Below are positions 44,495 through 53,770 of a stretch of DNA of 64,000 nt, one piece after another (the stretch's first letter is position 1; each line of letters starts with the position of its first letter). A model generated the notes under the pieces. The model did no database searches. It worked only from the letters and a program-made list of their open reading frames with translations, and was not told the origin of the DNA. Location: positions 496,001 to 560,000 of the forward strand of contig NZ_UHFN01000007.1 of assembly GCF_900459405.1 (NCBI RefSeq), in the 5' to 3' direction. Source of the DNA: Streptococcus hyointestinalis. GTDB taxonomy: Bacteria > Bacillota > Bacilli > Lactobacillales > Streptococcaceae. The position numbers and the translations under genes were made by a program.

Positions 44495-45277
44495 TTAATT
44501 GCCTTTTCCTTTTTTCCAAATCATGATCCCCACGCAGCCCTGTGCCATCATGCCAAGGTAGCCAAAAGCTGCGATGGGATTGCCAACAGATAAAAAGAGA
44601 AAGAAACTGAGTAAATCTACCAAAAGCCAGATATAAAAGCCGTCGATGTGCCCTTTGACTTGGCGTTGCTGTGCGGTAAAGGAAAGTCCGTTTGTGATAG
44701 CGTCTAGGATGATACGTGTCCCACCCATGAGGTAAGACACCACACCAAGCCCAATGGTCCAAAAGAAAATGGCAATCAACACATCACGTACACCAAAGCG
44801 CTTATCAACGACCAACTCACCTGCTTCGTTACGTCTTTTTTGCCAGCTATAGTGTCCGACAAACTCGGTAATCAGATAGTAGACACTGGTAAACATATGC
44901 CCGTAGACATGCTGGATACCAGCTACTGATATGCTAGCGATATTTTGGATACCGTTGGCTTTAAAGGTGTGTTGCCACTGCAAAGCCAGCGTCCATGTCC
45001 CGATAAAGCCAAAGATGGACATAATAATAGAGAGGGTATTGAGCAATGTAAAATCCCCTCTCAAGATAGTTGGTAATATCCCATAGCTGGTAAAGCCAAG
45101 CGAGACACAAAAGGCGATAATCGCAAAGACTTTTTCCGTGCGGTTAAAGCGTGACCAAGCGATGTCATAGGCTTTTTTGAGGGATAAGTTGTTGAGATTG
45201 TTGTCTGTTTGGTTGTTTTCTATTGTTTCTGTGATTTCTGTTACGTCTAGTGCTGTATTTGTTGTTTCTGTGTCCAC
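44495..45277 (-). CDS. pnuC: Nicotinamide riboside/mononucleotide transporter PnuC
   Basis: 260-aa membrane protein with about 7 helices after a Thr/Asn-rich N-terminus. The PnuC pattern (LQWQHTFKANGIQN, YYLITEFVGHYSW, DGFYIWLLVDLLS) is present. It starts 1 nt after the kinase stop, so both are co-expressed. The partner kinase could trap phosphorylated nucleosides imported by this or other carriers. Confidence 0.9.
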   Translation of the reverse strand: MDTETTNTALDVTEITETIENNQTDNNLNNLSLKKAYDIAWSRFNRTEKVFAIIAFCVSLGFTSYGILPTILRGDFTLLNTLSIIMSIFGFIGTWTLALQWQHTFKANGIQNIASISVAGIQHVYGHMFTSVYYLITEFVGHYSWQKRRNEAGELVVDKRFGVRDVLIAIFFWTIGLGVVSYLMGGTRIILDAITNGLSFTAQQRQVKGHIDGFYIWLLVDLLSFFLFLSVGNPIAAFGYLGMMAQGCVGIMIWKKGKGN

Positions 45278-45278
45278 C

Positions 45279-45917
45279 TTAGTCTCCTATTCCTAGCTCT
45301 TGCATTTTATCTTTGATTTGCTCAAAGACTTGTTGCCAATCGTCATCACAGGTAATGTCAATATTGTCTGTCTTGATGAGCATTTTGGGGCTATAGTCGT
45401 ACTTGTCATACCATTCCTGATAATGGTTATGAAGCAGACGATAGTAGTCCTCAAGACCATTGGTTTCCGTCGGTTGCTCATAGCTGCGCCCACGTTTTTT
45501 GATATTACTTATAATATGCTCAAAGCTAGCGTCAAGGTAGATGAGAAGGTCTGGCGCTTTTTTAGGCATGCCGTCAAGCTCTTCCATCATATTGTCTAAA
45601 AGCTCTAGATAGATACCGTACTCCTGCGTTGAGATACTGCCTTGTAGCGTGTTAATAAAGGTAAAGAGCGCATCCTCATAGATAGAGCGGTCAAGCACAT
45701 TGTCATCTCTATGATAAGCTTTTTTGATAGCTTTAAAGCGTTTGTTGAGAAAGTAAATCTGTAAAGCAAAGCCGTATTTTTCAGGATTTTCATAGTATTT
45801 ATCCAAAATAGGATTGTCCTCGACAGGCTCAAAAAAAGCTTCAGTTCCCAGTTCTTTGGCTAATTGGGCGGTGTAAGTGGTCTTACCAACGCCAATCATC
45901 CCTGCTAATATAATCAC
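45279..45917 (-). CDS. Deoxynucleoside kinase (dAdo/dGuo kinase family)
   Basis: 212-aa kinase of the dNK/dGK family. P-loop GMIGVGKTT, the DRSIYEDA motif, and a lid RGRSYEQP are visible. The start is GTG 45917 with GGAGGTG upstream. It should phosphorylate salvaged deoxynucleosides to dNMPs. The promoter is filled by a NrdR box, which ties the operon to dNTP supply. It is transcribed with pnuC. Confidence 0.88.
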   Translation of the reverse strand: MIILAGMIGVGKTTYTAQLAKELGTEAFFEPVEDNPILDKYYENPEKYGFALQIYFLNKRFKAIKKAYHRDDNVLDRSIYEDALFTFINTLQGSISTQEYGIYLELLDNMMEELDGMPKKAPDLLIYLDASFEHIISNIKKRGRSYEQPTETNGLEDYYRLLHNHYQEWYDKYDYSPKMLIKTDNIDITCDDDWQQVFEQIKDKMQELGIGD

Positions 45918-46004
45918 GATTGTGATACACCTCCAGTTAATCGTGTAGGATATGCATCTCCTAACACCAATCTATCATCATATGATGTGTTTTTTATCTC
46001 TTTG

Positions 46005-46059
46005 CAACAACATATTGTGTTACTAATAAAATTTTAGCACTATATATTGTGTATTGCAA
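46005..46059 (-). promoter_or_regulatory. dNK-pnuC promoter with tandem NrdR boxes
   Basis: Minus strand TTGCAA (46059-46054), 17-nt spacer, TAAAAT (46036-46031). The spacer holds GCACTATATATTGTGT (46037-46052), 15 of 16 to the NrdR consensus ACACTATATATTGTGT. A second box, CAACAACATATTGTGT (46005-46020), lies 32 bp away, three helical turns. A weaker third palindrome is at 45975-45990. Confidence 0.78.
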
Positions 46060-46062
46060 GCC

Positions 46063-46090
46063 TTGATATTTTTTTATTTTGTGATATACT
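46063..46090 (+). promoter_or_regulatory. Promoter of the 14-codon ORF
   Basis: TTGATA (46063-46068), 16-nt spacer, extended -10 TGATATACT (ending 46090). It is back-to-back with the dNK promoter. Confidence 0.6.
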
Positions 46091-46124
46091 GATAACCTTT
46101 AGTCAAAAAAAGGGGGTGACAGAT

Positions 46125-46169
46125 ATGTCTATTTTATCGACAATTGTGACAGGTATAAGCAAAACTTAA
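46125..46169 (+). CDS. Short peptide ORF, 14 codons
   Basis: Encodes MSILSTIVTGISKT. AGGGGGTGA at 46111-46119 lies at ideal distance from the ATG and an extended -10 promoter precedes it. Hydrophobic residues I3, L4, I7, V8 and I11 would line one face of a helix, so it could be a small amphipathic membrane peptide. It could also be a leader peptide controlling the LPxTG gene 77 bp downstream. No family is recognised. Confidence 0.5.
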   Translation: MSILSTIVTGISKT

Positions 46170-46245
46170 GCTATTTTTCGGAAATGTTTAAGCTGAGCTC
46201 TCTATACTAGCAAACAACTAATTGTTAAACAATAAGGAGTTCATT

Positions 46246-48609
46246 ATGACATCAAAACACACCAAACAAACTTTTTCTTTTCGTAAGTTTAAATTTGGCT
46301 TAGCCTCGGCGCTGATAGGTCTGACAACCTTTGGGATTATGGCAGGAAGTGCAAGTGCAGATGAAGCAAGCAGTAGCGAGCCTAGCTCGGCTCTTGTCAC
46401 ACAAACAAGCGATTCAACGACGACAGATACCGAAGCTTCTACGGCTACTACAGATACAAGCTCAAGTGCTACTACAGATGCTACTAGTACAGATACAACA
46501 GCGAGCACAACACCAAGTACAGCCACAGCAGCTTCTACCGAGTCTAGCAGTACAGCTTCAAATAGCAGTGAAAAAGCAAGTGCAGATTCAGTAGTAGCTA
46601 CTACTGAGGCAAGCACAGATGTAAGTGCAGAAAGTGAAACAAACACCAGTCAAGAGTCAACTACAACAGAGAACACCACAGATACAAGTGCTAGTACAGA
46701 GGATACAGATAATGCCACTAGTGAGACAAGCACAGCTTCTGCGTCAGACAGCACAACAGACACTCAGAGTGTCACAGTAAGCGCAGATACGACGACAACT
46801 ATCGCTGACAATACCAGCTATGTCATCTCAAGTGCTGGGACCTACACCTTTACAGGGACTGCTACCAACAGCTCCATCATTGTCTCTGATGATGTTTCTG
46901 GTCAAGTGACAGTCAATCTTGACAATGTCAATATCACAAATAGCGCACCAGCTATTTCCTCACAAGGCTTAGCGACCGTACTTCTCGCGACATCTGGCAC
47001 CAACAACATCACCTCCACCTCATCTGTTGGTATTAACGTTAGTGGTGACCTCAATTTTTCAGGTGACGGCTACACTGCGATTGCCTCTGGTTCTGGTAGC
47101 AACGGTATCTACGGCGACACTGTGACCATCGAGTCTGGGACTTATGTCATTTCGTCTGGAAGTGATGGGATTGAAGCCACGACAGCCATTAACTTGCTTG
47201 GAGGTGACATCACTATCATTGCTGGTGGGCAAGGGATGGCAACCATTGACACAGAGAACTTAACCATTGGTGACATTACCATTGATGGGGCAAATCTGAC
47301 CATCACTTCAACCGACCGTGGTATCCATGCTGGGCATAATTTCACGCTTAACTCTGGAAATGTCTCTATCAAGACGGACGACGAAGGTATCGAGGCTTGG
47401 TACTTGACTATCAATGGAGGTACGCTGTATGTGGACGCTGCAGATGACGGACTCAATGCTACGCCAAATGCAAATGCTGGCATGCTGGCGACAGACCAGA
47501 TTGAGCTTAACATCAATGGTGGTACAGTCTATGTCAATGCTGGTGGTGACGGCTTTGACTCTAATGGTAATCTAACCATTACAGGTGGTACCATTGTGGT
47601 TTATGGTGGTTCTGGTCAGGACGGTACCGATACAGCGCTTGGCTATGACGGTGAGGGTATCATCACAGGGGGTACGCTGATTGCAGGTTCGGCAAATGCT
47701 GCTATGGCAGAAGCTTTTGACAGCAGCTCTAGCCAAGATTTCCTAGCGACAAATCTCACAGCAAGCGCAGGAGAAACAGTGACTATTACAGATAGCGCTG
47801 GAAATACCGTCACAAGCTTTACCACACCGATTAGCCTAGCTCACTTGGTTTACTCAAGCGCTAGCTTGACAGATGGTAGTGACTATACTATCACTACTGG
47901 CAGCAATACGACAACAACGACAGCTAGCACAGAGTACACCAATACCAATGCTCCAGGCGGTCAAGGTGGTCCGATGAATGGGCAAATGCCAGGCGATGGC
48001 ACAACGCCACCAGCTCTGCCAGACGGCACAACACCAAGTGATATGCCAACCCCACCAAATGGCAGTGGAGCATTTGATGGCACAGTTCCAAGCGATGTAC
48101 CGACTCCACCAAACGAAACGAACGGTACAACGCCACCTGAGCGCCCAACTGGTGATAATAATGACCAAGCAACTACTAACCAACCACAAGTACCTTCTAA
48201 CCAAGGAGCAGAGCAAGGTATCGATTCAAGCATAGACACAACCTCAGCGCAAGCTCCTACAGAAATGACCCCACCAAACGGACAAGACTTGCCTTCAGAT
48301 AATGGCACAGCTCCTACTGGCAATAACTTTGGAGAAACAGGAAATGGCAACTTTGCCCCAAGCCAAATGCCACCAGTAGACGGTAAGTCAGCTCCAACCA
48401 ACCAAGCACCTGCAATGCAAACGCCTAGCCAAGCTGGTGAAGCAGGGCTTACGTTAGCTAGCCAGACAAACTCACAAAAAGCTACAACGACGAGTCTCCC
48501 AGAGACAGGAGAAAGTCAATCCCGCTTTGAGTATGCTGGAGTAGGTCTCATCGGCTTAGCCACAACCTTAGGCTTGGCAGGACTTAAAAAGAAAAAAGAA
48601 GACGCTTAA
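46246..48609 (+). CDS. LPxTG surface protein with DUF4353 (carbohydrate-binding-like) domain
   Basis: 787-aa wall-anchored protein. The start is ATG 46246 with AAGGAG. A YSIRK-like signal (FSFRKFKFGLASALIG) is cleaved near ASADEA (residue about 42). Residues 45-185 are Ser/Thr-rich. Residues 190-560 form a Gly/Asn/Asp-rich right-handed beta-helix of the DUF4353 type (repeats such as SDGIEA, DRGIHA, DEGIEA, DDGLNA). Pro/Gly/Met-rich repeats follow (GTTPPALPDGTTPSDMPTPP), then LPETG, a hydrophobic helix and KKKKEDA. Sortase A should attach it. Adhesion or polysaccharide binding is likely but not shown. Confidence 0.85.
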   Translation: MTSKHTKQTFSFRKFKFGLASALIGLTTFGIMAGSASADEASSSEPSSALVTQTSDSTTTDTEASTATTDTSSSATTDATSTDTTASTTPSTATAASTESSSTASNSSEKASADSVVATTEASTDVSAESETNTSQESTTTENTTDTSASTEDTDNATSETSTASASDSTTDTQSVTVSADTTTTIADNTSYVISSAGTYTFTGTATNSSIIVSDDVSGQVTVNLDNVNITNSAPAISSQGLATVLLATSGTNNITSTSSVGINVSGDLNFSGDGYTAIASGSGSNGIYGDTVTIESGTYVISSGSDGIEATTAINLLGGDITIIAGGQGMATIDTENLTIGDITIDGANLTITSTDRGIHAGHNFTLNSGNVSIKTDDEGIEAWYLTINGGTLYVDAADDGLNATPNANAGMLATDQIELNINGGTVYVNAGGDGFDSNGNLTITGGTIVVYGGSGQDGTDTALGYDGEGIITGGTLIAGSANAAMAEAFDSSSSQDFLATNLTASAGETVTITDSAGNTVTSFTTPISLAHLVYSSASLTDGSDYTITTGSNTTTTTASTEYTNTNAPGGQGGPMNGQMPGDGTTPPALPDGTTPSDMPTPPNGSGAFDGTVPSDVPTPPNETNGTTPPERPTGDNNDQATTNQPQVPSNQGAEQGIDSSIDTTSAQAPTEMTPPNGQDLPSDNGTAPTGNNFGETGNGNFAPSQMPPVDGKSAPTNQAPAMQTPSQAGEAGLTLASQTNSQKATTTSLPETGESQSRFEYAGVGLIGLATTLGLAGLKKKKEDA

Positions 48610-48614
48610 CCATA

Positions 48615-48644
48615 AAAACACCGCTAGAGTTCTAGCGGTGTTTT
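48615..48644 (+). terminator. LPxTG gene terminator
   Basis: 14-bp stem AAAACACCGCTAGA with 2-nt loop; its core is shared with the terminator at 31955. Confidence 0.88.
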
Positions 48645-48658
48645 GTGTGTGAAAAGGG

Positions 48659-49531
48659 TTAGTTGACTTTGCGTGCCAGCATAGTGTCAAATCGTAGTTG
48701 GATACGGTTGCCGTTTTCATCTAAGCGGTGGAGCTCACCGACATTTTCATTGTACTTGAGCAACTCCCAGTCTTTATAGTAGTCCTTGAGCTCGCCTTCT
48801 TTGAAGGTAAAAGGAAAGGGCATAGGGCATGGATAGTCCTTGGTATCCATAGCGCAGACGATGAGATTGTAACCACCAACTGTAGTGTGTTCCTGCATAT
48901 TGTGGATAATGTCAGGGATACGCTCAGCGTCTAGAAACATCAGTACAACTGTCGAGACGATAAAGTCGTAAGTCCCACTGATGTCAGCAGTAGCGATGTC
49001 GCATGCTTTTGTCGTGAGGGATAAGTCTTCACGACTGGCTATATCTTCTAGAAAGGCAAGGCTTTCGGCATTCTTATCCACAGCAGTGACATCGTGTCCA
49101 AGTAAAGTCAGATAAAGCGCATTGCGCCCTTGTCCACAGCCCAAATCTAGCACACGACTGTGCTCTTTTAGATAAGGAGCGCTAAAGATGACCTCAGAGT
49201 GGGTCTTGGTGAGGTGGTATTTTTTAGCGAAATAATCCTCTTTTTGGCAATAAAAAGTCAGATAAAAGCGTAGGTTGCTGGAGGCTGGCTTGATACGGTG
49301 CCAGACCTGCGGCTCTACAAAAGGAATGGAAGAAGCACTATCAAAGCGAGCCTCATGCACAACCTCGCCCTCTTCATCTAGCTCAAAATAATCCAACATC
49401 CCCTCTAAAATCGTGAGTTTTCCCCAGGTGCCGACCTTGGTGTTGTGCATATCTAGGAAAAGATCTGGGATGTTATCAGCACTCCAGACAGGCAGTTGTT
49501 TGTAGGCAATCAAATCTTTGGTATCTATCAT
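48659..49531 (-). CDS. tehB: SAM-dependent methyltransferase TehB-like
   Basis: 290-aa protein. Residues 1-90 are a cupin-like DUF1971 domain (TELLURITE-resistance N-part; [16 protein letters not shown] stretch), residues 95-290 are a TehB methyltransferase with SAM motif [15 protein letters not shown]. TehB enzymes volatilise or detoxify tellurite and selenite in vitro. GAGAGGA precedes the ATG. Single gene. Confidence 0.87.
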   Translation of the reverse strand: MIDTKDLIAYKQLPVWSADNIPDLFLDMHNTKVGTWGKLTILEGMLDYFELDEEGEVVHEARFDSASSIPFVEPQVWHRIKPASSNLRFYLTFYCQKEDYFAKKYHLTKTHSEVIFSAPYLKEHSRVLDLGCGQGRNALYLTLLGHDVTAVDKNAESLAFLEDIASREDLSLTTKACDIATADISGTYDFIVSTVVLMFLDAERIPDIIHNMQEHTTVGGYNLIVCAMDTKDYPCPMPFPFTFKEGELKDYYKDWELLKYNENVGELHRLDENGNRIQLRFDTMLARKVN

Positions 49532-49564
49532 GGTATAGTCCTCTCTTACTAATAAACTACTGCC

Positions 49565-49620
49565 ATTATACCAAAATTGCGAGCAAGACGCTTGAAAGCT
49601 AAACGGAGATTCCTTATAAT
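49565..49620. promoter_or_regulatory. Divergent promoters of tehB and the DUF3290 gene
   Basis: Minus: extended -10 TGGTATAAT (49570-49565 core) for tehB. Plus: TTGAAA (49592-49597), 17-nt spacer, TATAAT (49615-49620), then 6 nt to the DUF3290 ATG, leaving no leader. Confidence 0.65.
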
Positions 49621-49626
49621 AAAGCT

Positions 49627-50079
49627 ATGAAATTTTACTCCTATGATTATGTTTTGAGTCAGATTAGCTCTGGCAACTGGCTTATGCTTGGTTTTTTAGT
49701 AGTTCTTTTGCTTGCGACAATGGCAACGTCTGTACAGGCTTATCGGCACAAAAAGGATAGCAAATATCGTGAGTTGGTGATTATCCTTGTGCTGACAACG
49801 GTGCTTATGGCATGTATCAGTATCAGCAATTTCCAGAGCAATAGCGCTTCGGATAATCAATACCGCACTTCGCTACACTTTATCGAGGTGGTCTCAAAAG
49901 AGCTGGGTGTGGACAAGTCTAAAGTCTATGTCAATACTTCAGCTGCGACAGATGGGGCGATTCTCAAGGTCGGCAATCAATTTTACCGAGCCATCTCAGG
50001 CAGTGAGACAGACACTTATTTGCTGGAAAAGCTAGAGCTAGTCAGTAGTGATGTAGAGCTTGTGGAGGTGGATAAATGA
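49627..50079 (+). CDS. DUF3290 membrane protein
   Basis: 150-aa protein with two membrane helices (about residues 18-38 and 50-68) and an extracytoplasmic C-terminal domain. DUF3290 proteins of lactic acid bacteria are regularly paired with DUF421 proteins, as here (4-nt overlap). Function unknown. The -10 lies 6 nt from the ATG, so translation may start on a leaderless mRNA. Confidence 0.85.
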   Translation: MKFYSYDYVLSQISSGNWLMLGFLVVLLLATMATSVQAYRHKKDSKYRELVIILVLTTVLMACISISNFQSNSASDNQYRTSLHFIEVVSKELGVDKSKVYVNTSAATDGAILKVGNQFYRAISGSETDTYLLEKLELVSSDVELVEVDK

Positions 50080-50711
50080 CGCTGAATTATTTAGATGTAG
50101 CCATTAAGCTGGCTATTGGTTTGCTGTCCTTGATTTTGGTTATCAATATCTCTGGCAAGAACAATCTAGCGCCGACGTCTGCTAGTGACCAGATTCAAAA
50201 CTATGTGCTGGGTGGCATTATCGGTGGCGTGATTTACAGTCCAGCCATTTCTATCCTGCAGTATTGCATTATTCTCCTCATCTGGACAGTTTTGGTCTTG
50301 TCTCTCAAGTGGTTGAAAACCAACTCGTCTCTTGTCAAGCAGGTCGTGGACGGCAAGCCCATCGTTCTCATCAAACGTGGTGTATTGGATGTAGAGGCTT
50401 GTCGTAGTGCTGGCTTGTCTGCATCTGATGTGGCGCTCAAACTCCGTGGGCAAGGCATTTTCAAAATCAAGGACGTCAAACGTGCGGTGCTGGAGCAAAA
50501 CGGTCAGCTTATCGTGGTCCAGGCCGGCGAGGAAAATCCCAAGTATCCGCTGGTGACAGACGGTGTTATTCAGCAGGATATTTTGGACAGTATGGATAAG
50601 AGCGAGAGCTGGCTTTTAGACAAGCTAGAAGAAGCGGGCTACACTGATGTCTCTCAGATTTTTATCGCTGAATACAGCAATGGTCAACTCGATGTCGTCT
50701 CTTATGATTAA
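50076..50711 (+). CDS. DUF421 (YetF-like) membrane protein
   Basis: 211-aa protein with three N-terminal helices (residues 8-90) and a cytosolic two-lobed YetF domain (GKPIVLIKRGVLDVEACRSA). The family has a conserved role near the membrane but no proven activity. It overlaps the DUF3290 gene by 4 nt; the two probably form a complex. Confidence 0.87.
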   Translation: MTLNYLDVAIKLAIGLLSLILVINISGKNNLAPTSASDQIQNYVLGGIIGGVIYSPAISILQYCIILLIWTVLVLSLKWLKTNSSLVKQVVDGKPIVLIKRGVLDVEACRSAGLSASDVALKLRGQGIFKIKDVKRAVLEQNGQLIVVQAGEENPKYPLVTDGVIQQDILDSMDKSESWLLDKLEEAGYTDVSQIFIAEYSNGQLDVVSYD

Positions 50712-50741
50712 ATAACCTCAGCATTTAAGCTGAGGTTATTT
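50710..50741. terminator. Bidirectional terminator DUF421 / B3-B4 gene
   Basis: 13-bp perfect stem AAATAACCTCAGC, 6-nt loop; T-rich on both sides. Confidence 0.88.
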
Positions 50742-51452
50742 TTAGTCAATAGTGTAGTCTGGTGTATCGATGGTCAAGTGGTGAATGTCACCTGTGACAC
50801 CCATTTCATCACTTAGTAGTTGCTTGAGTGCTTCCATAGCAGCTCTTGCTCGCTCTGCTTGTTCAGGATTGATGGCTTCGATAACGAGGATAGCGTCTTT
50901 GGTTTCCTCAGTTAGCATGGTGCGCTTGGCTTCACGCCAGTTGAGGCAACGGCAGATAGCGCCCTCATCATCGTAGTAGATGAGCTCTTCAGGTAGAGCA
51001 GGAGCGTCTTTTTCTGCGCCAAGTGGGAAGAAAGGCTCGCCACCTTTGGCTTTACCGAGGTGTAAATCACCTTGAATCTTGTCCAAATCCTCACCACCAC
51101 AAGGCAGACCATAGCTTAGTGAGATACTATTGTAGAGGTCAACAAGCGGATTGATTGGGCTAAAACGCTTGCCTTGACTAACTCTTTTGAGTAGCGCCTC
51201 AATAGACGACCTTGCCCCTTTTTTGGTTTTGAATTTGGTAAAAGCTTCACGCCATTCTTGGATGACTGTGTTTGATGTGAAAGGCTCCTCGGTGATGAAA
51301 CTCTCTGCTTTCTTGCTCGCCTCATCTAGAAGTTCTTGAAAATGCGGGTCTTTTGACTCGTCAATGTGATTGTCTAACCCCTTCACCACAAGGACACTAA
51401 TCTGTGCCTCTGGAAAGAGTTCCCAAAAAGTGCTATCGATTTTGATTTGCAT
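50742..51452 (-). CDS. B3/B4 tRNA-binding domain protein
   Basis: 236-aa cytosolic protein of the B3/B4 family, related to the editing module of phenylalanyl-tRNA synthetase beta (motif NPLVDLYNSISLSYGLPCGGED). Stand-alone forms may edit or bind tRNA, but activity is unproven. GAGAGG precedes the ATG. It is next to metG and divergent from it. Confidence 0.85.
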   Translation of the reverse strand: MQIKIDSTFWELFPEAQISVLVVKGLDNHIDESKDPHFQELLDEASKKAESFITEEPFTSNTVIQEWREAFTKFKTKKGARSSIEALLKRVSQGKRFSPINPLVDLYNSISLSYGLPCGGEDLDKIQGDLHLGKAKGGEPFFPLGAEKDAPALPEELIYYDDEGAICRCLNWREAKRTMLTEETKDAILVIEAINPEQAERARAAMEALKQLLSDEMGVTGDIHHLTIDTPDYTID

Positions 51453-51534
51453 ATATTTACCTCTCTTTTATAATTATAAATCAACTTTATTATAGCACAC
51501 CAGTCGCAAAATGCAAGACTTGGCTTTTTCCATC

Positions 51535-51563
51535 TCGCAAAATCTTAGTTTCTATGGTATAAT
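51535..51563 (+). promoter_or_regulatory. metG promoter
   Basis: TCGCAA, 17-nt spacer, extended -10 TGGTATAAT; nearly the same sequence block as the upp promoter. Confidence 0.6.
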
Positions 51564-51577
51564 AAAGTGCTATAGCA

Positions 51578-51624
51578 GTTAGCTGACTTTTGTAGTCAGC
51601 CAACAAAACAAGCTCATTTGCTTG
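51578..51624 (+). promoter_or_regulatory. metG leader hairpins
   Basis: First hairpin 51578-51604 (GCTGAC/GTCAGC core), second 51609-51624 (CAAGC/GCTTG) ending just before GGAAAGG. The leader is too short for a T-box; the second hairpin could influence ribosome access. Confidence 0.4.
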
Positions 51625-51637
51625 GAAAGGATTTATC

Positions 51638-53635
51638 ATGACTGAAAAGAAATCATTTTACATTACGACTCCAATCTACTACCCATCTGGTAAGCTCCAC
51701 ATCGGCTCTGCCTACACGACCATTGCCTGTGATGTGCAGGCTCGCTACAAGCGTCTTTTAGGCTACGATGTTTATTATCTAACTGGACTTGATGAGCATG
51801 GGCAAAAGATTGAGCAAAAAGCCAAGGAAGCAGGCATTGACCCGCAGACTTATGTGGATGGTATGGCTGAGAGTGTCAAGGAACTCTGGAAATTGTTGGA
51901 TATTTCCTACGATGTCTTTTACCGTACGACCAATCCTGAGCACGAAAAGGCTGTTCAGCGCATTTTTGAGAAATTGCTAGCGCAGGATGACATCTACCTC
52001 GGTGAGTACGCTGGCTGGTACTCCGTATCAGACGAGGAGTTCTTCACTGAAAGCCAGCTGGCTGAGGTTTTCCGTGATGAAAATGGCAAGGTGACTGGCG
52101 GGATTGCCCCAAGCGGTCACGAGGTGGAGTGGGTCTCTGAGGAGTCTTATTTCTTCCGCATGGGCAAGTATGCTGACTGGCTCTTAGACTTTTACAAGGA
52201 ACACCCAGACTTCATCACGCCAAACAGTCGTATGAATGAGATGATTAAAAACTTCATCGAGCCAGGTCTTGAGGACTTGGCAGTCTCTCGTACCAGCTTT
52301 ACTTGGGGTGTGCCTGTGCCAAGCAATCCTAAGCACGTCATGTACGTTTGGCTGGACGCCCTCTTTAACTACTACACAGCGCTTGGTTTTGAAAATGACC
52401 TTGAAAACCGTGTGGACAAGTTCTGGCCAGCAGACATTCATATGGTCGGAAAGGACATCCTGCGCTTCCACTCGATTTACTGGCCAATCTTCCTCCATGC
52501 TCTAGGACAACCTATTCCAAAACGCTTGGTAGCACACGGCTGGTACGTCATGCAAGACGGCAAGATGTCCAAGTCTAAAGGAAACGTGGTCTATCCAGAA
52601 ATGCTGGTGGAGCGCTACGGACTTGACCCGCTTCGCTACTATCTCATGAGAAGTCTGCCTGTCGGCTCTGACGGTACCTTTACACCAGAGGACTATGTCG
52701 GTCGTATCAACTACGAGCTGGCAAATGACCTTGGAAATCTCCTCAACCGCACAGTCGCTATGGTCAATAAATACTTTGACGGTAAGGTGCCTGCTTTTGC
52801 GTCTGGTGTGACAGTCTTTGACGACAGCCTTGAGTCAGAAATCGCTAGCCAATTAGCCACTTACCACAAGGAAATGGAAGCCGTAGACTACCCACGTGCG
52901 CTCGAAGCCATCTGGGCAATCATCTCTCGTACCAACAAATACATCGACGAGACAGCGCCTTGGGTCTTGGCAAAAGACGAGGACAAACGTGACGAGCTAG
53001 CTGCGGTTATGAGCCACTTAGTGGCGAGCTTGCGTGTGGTAGCGCACCTCATTCAGCCATTTATGATGACAACATCAAACGCCATCATGACACAACTCGG
53101 TCTGCCAGAAGTAACTAGCCTTGAAAACCTAGCACTTAGCGACCTACCAGAAGGTCTTACTGTCGTTGCCAAAGGAACACCAATCTTCCCACGTCTTGAC
53201 ATGGACGAGGAAATCAGCTACATCAAAGAGCAAATGGACGCTGGTAAACTCGCTCAAGAAAAAGAATGGGTGCCTGAAGACGTCAAGCTCCTCGAAAACA
53301 AAGCACAAATCAAGTTCGAGGACTTTGACAAGGCAGAAATCCGTGTGGCAGAGGTCATCGACTGCCAAAAAGTCGAAGGTTCTGACAAGCTCCTCCAGTT
53401 CCGCTTGGACGCAGGAGACAGTGAACACCGCCAAATCCTCTCTGGTATCGCAAACTTCTATCCAAATCCAGAAGAGTTGATTGGGCTTAAAGTGCAAATC
53501 GTTGCCAACCTCAAACCACGCAAAATGATGAAAAAATACATCAGCCAAGGCATGATTCTCTCTGCTGAGCATGATGGCAAACTGACCTTGCTCACTGTGG
53601 ACAAGTCAGTGCCAAACGGCAGTATCATTGGTTAA
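51638..53635 (+). CDS. metG: Methionyl-tRNA synthetase
   Basis: 665-aa class I synthetase. Catalytic signatures are [13 protein letters not shown] and KMSKSKGN. Residues about 560-665 form a C-terminal tRNA-binding (EMAP/Trbp111) domain ([15 protein letters not shown]), which dimerises the enzyme. GGAAAGG lies upstream of the ATG. Single gene with terminator. Confidence 0.97.
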   Translation: MTEKKSFYITTPIYYPSGKLHIGSAYTTIACDVQARYKRLLGYDVYYLTGLDEHGQKIEQKAKEAGIDPQTYVDGMAESVKELWKLLDISYDVFYRTTNPEHEKAVQRIFEKLLAQDDIYLGEYAGWYSVSDEEFFTESQLAEVFRDENGKVTGGIAPSGHEVEWVSEESYFFRMGKYADWLLDFYKEHPDFITPNSRMNEMIKNFIEPGLEDLAVSRTSFTWGVPVPSNPKHVMYVWLDALFNYYTALGFENDLENRVDKFWPADIHMVGKDILRFHSIYWPIFLHALGQPIPKRLVAHGWYVMQDGKMSKSKGNVVYPEMLVERYGLDPLRYYLMRSLPVGSDGTFTPEDYVGRINYELANDLGNLLNRTVAMVNKYFDGKVPAFASGVTVFDDSLESEIASQLATYHKEMEAVDYPRALEAIWAIISRTNKYIDETAPWVLAKDEDKRDELAAVMSHLVASLRVVAHLIQPFMMTTSNAIMTQLGLPEVTSLENLALSDLPEGLTVVAKGTPIFPRLDMDEEISYIKEQMDAGKLAQEKEWVPEDVKLLENKAQIKFEDFDKAEIRVAEVIDCQKVEGSDKLLQFRLDAGDSEHRQILSGIANFYPNPEELIGLKVQIVANLKPRKMMKKYISQGMILSAEHDGKLTLLTVDKSVPNGSIIG

Positions 53636-53637
53636 GT

Positions 53638-53666
53638 AAAAGCTTGAGATAATCTCAAGCTTTTTT
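53638..53666 (+). terminator. metG terminator
   Basis: AAAGCTTGAGA/TCTCAAGCTTT stem with T6. Confidence 0.9.
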
Positions 53667-53770
53667 CGTTGAAAAATAATAGGAAAATAAGACAATATTT
53701 ACTTTCATTTAAGATTATGGTGCTAATCTATAAGTTAATGAGTTTTTAAAAATGCAATAAGGAGAAGAAA

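Noticed and set aside
46218..46646. Antisense open frame in the Ser/Thr-rich part of the LPxTG gene
   Set aside because: Low-complexity ACA/AGC-type repeats give stop-free antisense frames; no ribosome site or promoter supports it.
47854..48401. Several antisense frames over the Pro/Gly-rich repeats
   Set aside because: Products of the repeat composition in the real gene.
51578..51624. metG leader considered as a T-box riboswitch
   Set aside because: The leader is under 80 nt and has no T-box sequence or terminator/antiterminator pair.
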